From contig NZ_CP139482.1 in the NCBI RefSeq assembly GCF_041222825.1, positions 1,519,001 through 1,583,000 of the forward strand: DNA of 64,000 nucleotides. Direction: 5' to 3'. The notes beneath the pieces were generated by a model. That model was not told where the DNA came from. It did no database searches and was given only the letters and a program-made list of their open reading frames with translations. The DNA is from Candidatus Thalassolituus haligoni (GTDB lineage Bacteria; Pseudomonadota; Gammaproteobacteria; Pseudomonadales; Oceanobacteraceae). Of the stretch, positions 8,708 to 16,141 are shown piece after piece. Position 1 is the first letter of the stretch; each line of letters begins with the position of its first letter. Made by a program: the position numbers and the translations under genes.

Positions 8708-10303
8708 ATGTCTGCTTACCAAAACGACATCAAAGCTGTTGCTGCCCTGAAAGAAGCCGCCGGTGCTGGCTGGTCAGGTATCTCTGAAGAGTCTGTTGCA
8801 CGTATGCGTGCCCAGAACAAGTTCAAGACTGGTCTGGATATCGCCAAGTACACTGCCAAGATCATGCGTGAAGACATGGCTGCCTACGATGCCGACAGCT
8901 CTCAGTACACTCAGTCTCTGGGGTGCTGGCACGGTTTTATTGGTCAGCAGAAGATGATTGCGATCAAAAAGCATTTCGGTAGCACCAAGCGTCGTTACCT
9001 GTACCTGTCTGGCTGGATGGTTGCTGCACTGCGTTCACAGTTTGGTCCTCTGCCTGACCAGTCCATGCACGAGAAGACAGCGGTTGCCAGTCTGATCGAA
9101 GAACTGTACACCTTCCTGCGTCAAGCCGATGCCCGCGAACTGGATCAGCTGTTCCGTGCGCTGGATGCTGCGAACGAAGCTGGTGACTCAGCCAAGGCTG
9201 CTGACATTCAGACCCAGATCGACAACCATGAAACTCATGTAGTACCGATCATTGCTGACATCGATGCTGGTTTTGGTAACGAAGAAGCAACTTACTTGAT
9301 GGCCAAGCAGATGATCGAAGCGGGTGCTTGCTGCCTGCAGATCGAAAACCAGGTTGCTGACGAGAAGCAGTGTGGTCACCAGGACGGCAAAGTGACGGTT
9401 CCTCATGCCGATTTCCACTCCAAGCTGCGTGCGTTGCGTTACGCTTTCCTGGAGCTGGGTGTTGACGACGGTGTCATCGTTGCTCGTACCGATTCCCAGG
9501 GCGCTGGCCTGACCAAGCAGATCGCCGTTGTGAATGAGCCAGGTGATTCTGGCGACATCTACAACAGCTTCCTGGATTGTGAAGAAATCACGATTGACGA
9601 CATGCAGCAGGGTGACGTGGTGATCAAGCGTGGCGACAAGATCCTGCGTCCGAAGCGTTTGCCATCCGGTCTGTTCCAGTTCCGTCGTGGCACCGGTGAA
9701 CAACGTTGTGTCTTTGACTGTATCGAAGCCATCAAGGCCGGTGCTGACCTGCTATGGATCGAAACTGAAAAACCACATGTGGGTCAGATCAAGGAAATGA
9801 TGGACGAGATCCGCAAGGAAGTGCCGAATGCCAAGCTGGTCTACAACAACAGCCCGTCATTCAACTGGACACTGAACTTCCGTCAGCAGGTATTTGATGC
9901 CTTTGCCGCTGAAGGCAAGGATATTTCTGCTTACGACCGTGCGGCTCTGATGAGCGTTGACTATGACGAAACCGAGCTGGCAATCGAAGCCGATCGTCGT
10001 ATCCAGAGCTTCCAGGCGGATGCATCTCGTGAAGCGGGCATCTTCCATCACCTGATTACTCTGCCGACTTACCACACTGCGGCCTTGTCTACCGACAACC
10101 TGGCCAAAGAGTACTTCGGTGAAGCCGGTATGCTGGGTTATGTGGCGGGCGTACAGCGTAAGGAAATCCGTCAGGGTATCGCTTGCGTCAAGCACCAGAA
10201 CATGTCCGGTTCTGACATGGGTGATGCACACAAGGAATACTTCTCAGGTGATAACGCCCTGAAAGCTTCTGGTAAAGACAACACCATGAACCAGTTCTCG
10301 TAA
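8708..10303 (+). CDS. aceA: Isocitrate lyase
   Basis: Isocitrate lyase splits isocitrate into glyoxylate and succinate, the entry to the glyoxylate shunt for growth on acetate or fatty acids. From ATG 8708 the protein has 531 residues, the longer Pseudomonas-type enzyme. Motifs include QIENQVADEKQCGHQDGKV with the catalytic Cys in QCGH, VARTDSQGAG, and YNNSPSFNW. An in-frame extension starts at 8624, but AAAGGA just upstream of 8708 and homology to MSAYQNDIKAV favour the shorter form. The gene is monocistronic: a strong terminator follows within 35 bp. Malate synthase is not in the window. Confidence 0.97.
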   Translation: MSAYQNDIKAVAALKEAAGAGWSGISEESVARMRAQNKFKTGLDIAKYTAKIMREDMAAYDADSSQYTQSLGCWHGFIGQQKMIAIKKHFGSTKRRYLYLSGWMVAALRSQFGPLPDQSMHEKTAVASLIEELYTFLRQADARELDQLFRALDAANEAGDSAKAADIQTQIDNHETHVVPIIADIDAGFGNEEATYLMAKQMIEAGACCLQIENQVADEKQCGHQDGKVTVPHADFHSKLRALRYAFLELGVDDGVIVARTDSQGAGLTKQIAVVNEPGDSGDIYNSFLDCEEITIDDMQQGDVVIKRGDKILRPKRLPSGLFQFRRGTGEQRCVFDCIEAIKAGADLLWIETEKPHVGQIKEMMDEIRKEVPNAKLVYNNSPSFNWTLNFRQQVFDAFAAEGKDISAYDRAALMSVDYDETELAIEADRRIQSFQADASREAGIFHHLITLPTYHTAALSTDNLAKEYFGEAGMLGYVAGVQRKEIRQGIACVKHQNMSGSDMGDAHKEYFSGDNALKASGKDNTMNQFS

Positions 10304-10335
10304 CGGGTTCACACCCCACTTGGGTGTTGTAGCTG

Positions 10336-10359
10336 GGCGGCCTTCGGGCCGCCTTTTTT
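10336..10359 (+). terminator. Rho-independent terminator of aceA
   Basis: A perfect GC-rich stem GGCGGCC / GGCCGCC closed by a TTCG tetraloop is followed directly by six T residues. It lies 33 bp past the isocitrate lyase stop and fits a classic intrinsic terminator. Confidence 0.95.
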
Positions 10360-10659
10360 GTGCGCAGCTGCAATGCAACAAAATTCGTTATTGGGTAGCG
10401 AGTGCCAGCCGTATGTGAATGGATTCTGGAAGAACCATCGCTTGCCGCACAGGAAGCCGATGGCGGATCATTCGTCGGCAAAAGGCTTTGTCCACATGTG
10501 TGGACAAAATTGGCCAACTATTTCTAATGACTGAAAGTAGTCAAACTCGTATGGGGATATATACGGAATGAAGTTATACTGAATTGTATAATCAGGCGTA
10601 TCCCAAATTCCCATAAACTTTCATGGATCCAGAAGGCCTCGATTGAGGTCGCGAATGTG
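10360..10659. other. Intergenic region before the diguanylate cyclase
   Basis: No gene is supported in these 300 bases. They hold an inverted repeat (10487-10508) and, nearer the downstream gene, a good -10 hexamer TATAAT at 10587-10592 without a convincing -35 box. It probably carries the promoter of the Cache-GGDEF gene. Confidence 0.5.
10487..10508. promoter_or_regulatory. Inverted repeat, possible operator
   Basis: TTTGTCCACA and TGTGGACAAA form perfect 10-bp arms separated by TG. There is no T-run after it, so it is not an obvious terminator. Its position about 150 bp upstream of the diguanylate cyclase, and 80 bp before the TATAAT-like box, would suit a regulator site; the regulator is unknown. 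Confidence 0.4.
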
Positions 10660-12627
10660 ATGCTGAGATCAATCAAGCTGCAGAGCTTAATCTACCGTAG
10701 TTTTCTGACCAGCTCTCTGGTGCCCTTGTTCGCCATCGAATTATTGTTGTTGTTATTGTACTTCGGCGTAAACGCCTATCTGTCAGACCATCATCAGAAT
10801 GCGTTTGTTGAAGAGGTTGTCAGTAACCTTGAAGGCATCAGTATTCGTGAGGCCAACCTGGTTGATGGCCAGCTGGCGGAAGTCAGCCGGATGGCGGCAC
10901 TGATGCAAAGGGCACATGAGGATTTTTTTGCCCATCCCGAGCGTTGTAAGGGCGTTGTACCGACAGGCCTGTTCCGTACTCATCCGAATGGTGCCTTGTA
11001 TAAAGCATTTGATAATGGCGGTGCATCGCTTTATTTCTCTGCCAGCACTGCGGCAACCGAGGCGGTACTTCGAAAAGCCTGGTGTTCTGAGCAACTTGAT
11101 CCCATGTTCAAAGCGTTGGTAAACCAGAATCCATTGGTATCTCAGGCATATCTGAATACCTGGGACGACATGAATCGATTATATCCGTTTATGGAGAATG
11201 CACCGGTTCAGTATGGCTCTGGTCTGCATATGGAAGATTATAACTTCTATTTTCTTGCGGATAAAAAACACAACCCAGAGCGGAAGCCGGTCTGGACCAG
11301 CGTCTACCTGGATCCGGCCGGGCAGGGCTGGCTGGTGTCGGTTATTGTGCCGGTATATCGCGGTGACTTTCTTGAAGGTGTCAGTGGTCTGGATATCACC
11401 ATTGATACCTTTGTTCGTGCCATTCTTGATGCTGAATTACCCAGAGGCACCAGTCGCTTTCTGGTGGATCAGGATGGGGTAATTCTGGCGATGCCAGAGA
11501 GCGTGGAACAGCTACTGAAACTGAAAGAATTACGTCACCCTGTCGCTGTATCCGCTATTCGTAGTACGGTAGAGAAGCCAGAAGAATTTAATCTGCTCAA
11601 AAGTAGCAACGATGACATTCGTCGGAAAATGACTGATGTCCTGAATGATGTCAGTCCTAATGGTCAATACAGTCTGAGTATCAATGGTGCTGACTATCTG
11701 CTGAATAGCCAGCGAATTCCTACTACCGGCTGGCACATTATTACCCTGGTTGATCAAGCAACATTGCTGGCGCCGATGAGTGAATTACACTCCATCAGTA
11801 ATCAGGTGGGTTTTGTGGCAATCAGCATCATGGTGGTTTTTTATGTGCTGTTTTTCCTTTATCTGGAAAACAAGTCACGTCATTTGGCCAAACGGGTTGC
11901 GGATCCGATTGAGCGCTTGTCCAATCTGACCAGCTCGTTGGGTGACCAGCTGGTGATGGAAAAGCTGACGTCGGTGGGCATTGCCGAGATCGATCGCTTG
12001 TATGGTAATTTTAATCGTATGAGCAGCCAGCTGGAACAGAAAACCCAAGCGCTGGTAGATTCGGAAACCCGAGAGAAAGTCCGACGCAAAGAGACCGAAA
12101 TATTGGAGCGATTGGCGATTACCGATCGCCTGACGGGTTTGTATAATCGCCGTAAGCTGGATGAAGTACTCACCTGTGAAGTGGAACGTAGCAATCGTTC
12201 TGGACACCCGTTCAGTATTGTTATGCTGGATATCGATCACTTTAAAAACGTTAATGACACCCATGGCCACCCGGTCGGTGATCAGGTCATCGTTGAGCTG
12301 GCTACATTGCTGCGGGAGTTTATTCGCAAGATCGATATTGTCGGACGCTGGGGCGGGGAAGAGTTTGTTATCGTCTGTCCGATGACGGATATGGTGGGGG
12401 CCAGCCAGCTTGCCGAAAAGCTGCGAGTGGAAATTTCCAGTCATCACTTCCCTGTGATTGAGCACCTGACTGCCAGTTTTGGTATTGCCAGCTCGATGGC
12501 GGAAAAACATTACGAGCCTATTATTGATCGGGCTGATCAGGGCCTCTACGATGCCAAACGCTCAGGGCGTAATCGAGTAGGGGTTCGATTGATCGCCCCT
12601 CGCAACGATGATGGGGCCTTGCTTTAA
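10660..12627 (+). CDS. Membrane diguanylate cyclase with periplasmic Cache-type sensor and GGDEF domain
   Basis: About 655 residues. A transmembrane helix near 15-40 (FAIELLLLLLYFGVNAYL) is followed by a large periplasmic region (about 45-380) resembling a double Cache sensor, a second helix (about 385-405, VGFVAISIMVVFYVLFFLYL), a HAMP-like linker, a short coiled coil and a C-terminal GGDEF domain. The active site reads GGEEF and the inhibitory site RKID lies nine residues before it (R-x-x-D), so an active, product-inhibited cyclase that makes c-di-GMP from two GTP is expected. ATG 10660 follows an in-frame GTG. The ligand of the sensor is not predictable. It is convergent with the enoyl-CoA hydratase. 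Confidence 0.93.
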   Translation: MLRSIKLQSLIYRSFLTSSLVPLFAIELLLLLLYFGVNAYLSDHHQNAFVEEVVSNLEGISIREANLVDGQLAEVSRMAALMQRAHEDFFAHPERCKGVVPTGLFRTHPNGALYKAFDNGGASLYFSASTAATEAVLRKAWCSEQLDPMFKALVNQNPLVSQAYLNTWDDMNRLYPFMENAPVQYGSGLHMEDYNFYFLADKKHNPERKPVWTSVYLDPAGQGWLVSVIVPVYRGDFLEGVSGLDITIDTFVRAILDAELPRGTSRFLVDQDGVILAMPESVEQLLKLKELRHPVAVSAIRSTVEKPEEFNLLKSSNDDIRRKMTDVLNDVSPNGQYSLSINGADYLLNSQRIPTTGWHIITLVDQATLLAPMSELHSISNQVGFVAISIMVVFYVLFFLYLENKSRHLAKRVADPIERLSNLTSSLGDQLVMEKLTSVGIAEIDRLYGNFNRMSSQLEQKTQALVDSETREKVRRKETEILERLAITDRLTGLYNRRKLDEVLTCEVERSNRSGHPFSIVMLDIDHFKNVNDTHGHPVGDQVIVELATLLREFIRKIDIVGRWGGEEFVIVCPMTDMVGASQLAEKLRVEISSHHFPVIEHLTASFGIASSMAEKHYEPIIDRADQGLYDAKRSGRNRVGVRLIAPRNDDGALL

Positions 12628-12650
12628 CCCCCGCGACCAACCAGCTGACG

Positions 12651-13403
12651 TTATTGCTTGCTCAGCACTTGCTTGATACGTAACTGGGTTTCTTCTGTTT
12701 GTAGCAGCTCAGCAAACAGCTGCATTTCTATAGCAACAGCACGGTCTACACGCTCGACATGCCCTTCTTCCTTTGCCAATCGCTTGATCGCCCGGATAGA
12801 ACCTTGAGAGTTCTTGCTAATTTGTCGGGCTATCGCCAGGGCGTTATCCAAGGCTTCACCGTCTTCGGTGACCTGGTTTAACAGTCCCCATTGCTGTGCT
12901 TCGCTGGCGCTGAAAAAACGTCCGCTCAGTAATAATTCAGCCGCCACTTTCGGGCCAACGGCTTCAGCCAGTAAAACCGAGCAGGCACCTTCAGAGGTAA
13001 CGCCAATTTTGGCAAAGGGCAATGAGTAACGGGTACTTTTACCCGCATACGCAAGATCGGCGTGTAACAGAATATTGGCACCAATACCAATAGCAACACC
13101 TTCTTGTGCGATAATCAGTGGTTTTGTCAAGGCTGCCAGAGTATGGAAAATACCCGCGACTCCTTCTTTGACGGCTAACAGATTACCGCCAGGCAGCAGA
13201 TCACTGAGATCGTTCCCGGCAGAGAAAGCCGTGGCAGACCCGCTTAATACAATCACATTAACCTGTTCATCCTGCTCTGCGGCAGTCAGTGCTGCAATCA
13301 GATCCAGATAGGTCTGTACCCGGATAGCATTCAATACTCCCGGTCGATTGAGTTGTAACAAGGCAATGCCCTTGTCCTGGCTGTACAGAAGATCCTCAAA
13401 CAT
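12651..13403 (-). CDS. Enoyl-CoA hydratase/isomerase family protein
   Basis: A 250-residue crotonase-fold protein. Conserved features are NVIVLSGSATAFSAGNDLSD (CoA-binding/oxyanion hole segment), AIGIGANILLHADLAYAGKS and FAKIGVTSEGACSVLLAEAV, the last holding a Glu in the catalytic position. Members hydrate or isomerise enoyl-CoA thioesters in fatty-acid or aromatic-acid degradation; which substrate is used cannot be read here. The gene stands alone. Its 5' region contains three GTGAAT/ATTCAC half sites, suggesting local control. Confidence 0.88.
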   Translation of the reverse strand: MFEDLLYSQDKGIALLQLNRPGVLNAIRVQTYLDLIAALTAAEQDEQVNVIVLSGSATAFSAGNDLSDLLPGGNLLAVKEGVAGIFHTLAALTKPLIIAQEGVAIGIGANILLHADLAYAGKSTRYSLPFAKIGVTSEGACSVLLAEAVGPKVAAELLLSGRFFSASEAQQWGLLNQVTEDGEALDNALAIARQISKNSQGSIRAIKRLAKEEGHVERVDRAVAIEMQLFAELLQTEETQLRIKQVLSKQ

Positions 13404-13423
13404 GCGATGTGATTCCTATATCT

Positions 13424-13460
13424 GTGAATTAAAATATATTCACTATGTATTTTTATTCAC
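13424..13460. promoter_or_regulatory. Candidate operator upstream of the enoyl-CoA hydratase
   Basis: GTGAAT (13424-13429), ATTCAC (13438-13443) and a second ATTCAC (13455-13460) are spaced over 37 bp in an AT-rich stretch starting about 20 bp upstream of the start codon. The first two form a dyad with an 8-bp spacer, as expected for a dimeric repressor. Identity of the regulator is unknown. Confidence 0.45.
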
Positions 13461-13503
13461 ATGATTGTGCCTGATTCCGGTACCGCCATCAAGAATGCCA
13501 GGG

Positions 13504-13938
13504 TTAGCAAATCTCCATGCTGAATAGACTTGCATCCAGACCCACTAGTCCGTTAACGCCAGTGCCCAAATCGTTTTCAACATACATCCAGGCGCTATCA
13601 CACAGAGATTGATCACAGATCTGTAGATTAAACAACCAACAATCTCCCTGGATTCGGCACTGAAAAATATTGCCTGATGGCAGGAGGACGTCGGGACGTA
13701 AATCACCAAGGGGTAAATACCAGGCGATGAGAGCGGGATCGGACGTATCCGTGTCGGCATTATTACTCGCGTGGTGTGTCTGAAACAGCTTATGGCTCTT
13801 GGCGATGGGTATACTTGAACCATGGGGAGTGATCTGGAAGCTGCCCTGCAGGGATCGCAGTGGCAGTTGCGGAGGATGTTGCCAAAGGTGATTTTGTTGA
13901 ACAGGTTGTGTGTCTTCGGGTGTGGTCATAGTAAGCAT
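13504..13938 (-). CDS. Hypothetical protein, 144 residues
   Basis: I do not recognise this protein. It has no signal peptide or membrane helix. The middle and C-terminal parts look like a compact soluble domain rich in beta-type residues (PALIAWYLPLGDLRPDVLLP, then GDCWLFNLQICDQ). Two possible ATG starts lie three codons apart (13938 and 13929). It sits alone between a possible operator region and the unrecognised pair beginning at 14276, on the opposite strand from the latter. The frame is open over its full length with ordinary composition, which makes it likely but not certain to be real. Confidence 0.55.
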   Translation of the reverse strand: MLTMTTPEDTQPVQQNHLWQHPPQLPLRSLQGSFQITPHGSSIPIAKSHKLFQTHHASNNADTDTSDPALIAWYLPLGDLRPDVLLPSGNIFQCRIQGDCWLFNLQICDQSLCDSAWMYVENDLGTGVNGLVGLDASLFSMEIC

Positions 13939-14275
13939 CCATGTCTGGGAACCACGACAGTTAAACGGAAATAATGCTGTGCCCGAATGGCCTACATCAA
14001 GTTATTGCATGATTTTACCAAAGATTAACAGTTGGGTATGACGTGTGATAGCAAGGGTCTTACTCCCAAAAGAGGAAGGGATTTACACCGTTGGTTTGAT
14101 ATGACGAGAGAGTCGTGGGCATACCATAGTGAGACTTGCCTGAGACCATTGTTGAGCTCAAGGCCGTTGCCCGTTCAAACCAGAGCTGACAGCGGTTATT
14201 TGCTCACACATCACTGGCATGTCAGCCCTGATGGGACGCAATTAAGGCACATAATAAAAACAAGAGGACAGCCCG
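13939..14275. other. Divergent intergenic region without a supported gene
   Basis: A short plus-strand frame (14032-14286) crosses this stretch, but its translation looks non-protein-like, has no ribosome-binding site, and runs into the next gene. The region probably carries divergent promoters; just before 14276 there is AGAGGA, a good ribosome-binding site for the next gene. Confidence 0.4.
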
Positions 14276-14995
14276 ATGAATCATGAATCTATCGAACAGC
14301 TGATGGGGATTTCATCTCCATGGCTCATTCACGATATTCGTATCAACAAGTCCCATCAGCGTGTTGAAGTGTGTATTGGCCAGGCACGTTCTGGCTGGTT
14401 TGGCTCCCGGCGTGCGATCCAGAATTTTGGCCACTATAAGGTATGGCGTCACACCAGTCTGGGTGTGCTGAAATGCACGGTTCGCATTGACTACCCGGAA
14501 AATGGCGTATTACCCAATGTCCCTTGGTGTGGTGATGCCTGCGCGCCCTTCACCAACGCTATGGGCCAACAGGTGATTGCCATGCTCACCGAAGGTATGT
14601 CGTTGGGTACCATTGCTCGCTTGCTGGAGCTGGACGCAGATATGCTGTGGCAGTTTAAACACGGCCTTGATACCGGCAAGATGGGTTCGAATCTCGACAG
14701 AACTGCTAGCCCAAAAGTACCCGAACCTAAGGTTGTTGTGGCCAGCAATGACCTGGAAGAATCTTTGCCTGCGGCAGAAACTGCCATCTGGAGAGAGCTA
14801 TTAAGCGGAGAACGAGAACTGGAAATGCGTAACCTTGGATTACGCTTATTGTTGATGCGTCTGCGGCAGCAATACGCCATGGCCCATGATGAAGAGGTGC
14901 GGATGCTGAAAGTTCAGCAATTACGCCGTTATTTCGAAAAGAACCAGGGCACGGCAGGCCGTGAAATTGAACAGATCATGGAGGCGGTGCAATGA
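14276..14995 (+). CDS. ISL3-transposase-N-terminus-like protein, probably domesticated
   Basis: A 239-residue protein whose first 135 residues resemble the N-terminal part of ISL3-family transposases: SPWLIHDIRI, VWRHTSLGVLKC (WRH at 57-59), VPW (82-84), FT (92-93), then a helix-turn-helix-like segment EGMSLGTIARLLELDADMLW (about 107-126). The zinc-ligand cysteines of ISL3 proteins are not conserved in the usual places, and no DDE catalytic domain follows: the rest is a charged helical tail. No terminal repeats flank it. Its last four bases overlap the next gene (ATGA), so the pair is probably co-translated. Inference: a DNA-binding protein derived from a transposase. Specific function unknown. 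Confidence 0.65.
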   Translation: MNHESIEQLMGISSPWLIHDIRINKSHQRVEVCIGQARSGWFGSRRAIQNFGHYKVWRHTSLGVLKCTVRIDYPENGVLPNVPWCGDACAPFTNAMGQQVIAMLTEGMSLGTIARLLELDADMLWQFKHGLDTGKMGSNLDRTASPKVPEPKVVVASNDLEESLPAAETAIWRELLSGERELEMRNLGLRLLLMRLRQQYAMAHDEEVRMLKVQQLRRYFEKNQGTAGREIEQIMEAVQ

Positions 14996-16023
14996 GTTTG
15001 GAAACAGTTGAACGTCCACTGACGAAGATTCTTGCAGGAAAAGTCCCCGGCCATCTGATGAGCGTGGAAGAAGCTGCACGGATTATTCAGACAGGTCGTG
15101 GTGTCAGCATTGCCGGGGATGAATCGGCATTACGCAAATTACCCACCGGCTTGTGGATCGGCGGCACCATTCCGTATTTTATGGGTGACGATGGCGGCTT
15201 ATGCAGTCGCGACAAGGTATTTGTCAACGAACTGCCTGCTGCCAGTGGCGCGCCTGGCCTCTGTACCTACGACGTAACCAGCATTGAAGAAGTGTGTAAT
15301 GACGCGCCGGATAACGGTTTTAGCGTACTGATCGTACCCGCCTTCTCTCGGGTGCATGAGCGCTTTGCCCAGGATGCTCCGGAATTCGACGGCATGTACC
15401 TGCAACCACTGGTAGGCTGGGTTGCAGGCGTACATCTGGATGACCTGGCCACGGTCAAACCGAAGGTGATATTTGGCCCAACGGGTGAATTTCACGATAA
15501 CCTGGCCGTTGCCATGCACGTCGCTATTGATGACGACAAGTCCGCTGGTATCGAAATTATTAACCTCTTCAGACCCGGTGCCGGGCCAGTGATTCGATTC
15601 CCGGAATCCGGCTTTTCCGCTAAAGATGTAGAAATTGACGGTATACGAACCAACCTGGTCGAATATTTACGCTCAAGTCGTTCGGATACCCGCTTGCCAT
15701 TGGTGGCTGACTATTGCGGTGCTTACATCAACGTCAGTTTCCAGAGCGTGGACGAAATAACCGGCGAAGTGAAGTTTTACGCTCCAGTGTATTCCGGACT
15801 AGAATACCGACTGGCAAGCTCCATACCGCCATATGCCGAAGCTTTTAGCCAACAAGTACCGCACGACAATGGCGAAATCGCGTTCTGTTGTAACTGCATC
15901 TTGAATTATATGTATGGCGAACTGGAAGGCAAAAAAACCGACCGCATGCACGGCCCAATCACATTCGGTGAAATTGCCTACCAGCTGGTTAACCAGACCA
16001 TGGTGTATTTGCGAGTGAGCTGA
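14992..16023 (+). CDS. Conserved protein of unknown function, 343 residues
   Basis: I do not recognise a characterised family. The protein is soluble by appearance. Striking segments are GLWIGGTIPYFMGDDGG (about 52-68), a central mixed alpha/beta part, and a Cys-rich C-terminal motif FCCNCILNYMYGELEGKK followed by GPITFGEIAYQLVNQTMVY. That C-terminal end vaguely recalls FIST_C-type sensor proteins, but I cannot confirm this. The start overlaps the stop of the ISL3-like gene by four bases, which implies that the two proteins work together. Good frame-wide coding character makes the gene itself secure. Confidence 0.8.
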   Translation: MSLETVERPLTKILAGKVPGHLMSVEEAARIIQTGRGVSIAGDESALRKLPTGLWIGGTIPYFMGDDGGLCSRDKVFVNELPAASGAPGLCTYDVTSIEEVCNDAPDNGFSVLIVPAFSRVHERFAQDAPEFDGMYLQPLVGWVAGVHLDDLATVKPKVIFGPTGEFHDNLAVAMHVAIDDDKSAGIEIINLFRPGAGPVIRFPESGFSAKDVEIDGIRTNLVEYLRSSRSDTRLPLVADYCGAYINVSFQSVDEITGEVKFYAPVYSGLEYRLASSIPPYAEAFSQQVPHDNGEIAFCCNCILNYMYGELEGKKTDRMHGPITFGEIAYQLVNQTMVYLRVS

Positions 16024-16141
16024 CGCTTTTATTTTTTTGCGTGGTAACGGCAAACGAGTAAGCCTCGGATACACAATCAGCGGATCAGGGCTTTAACCTG
16101 GGGCTCCATGCAGACGCGTAGGAGCCAGTACCAGTAAGTTC

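Noticed and set aside
14032..14286. 84-codon plus-strand frame before the ISL3-like gene
   Set aside because: No ribosome-binding site, non-protein-like composition, and overlap with the next start codon.
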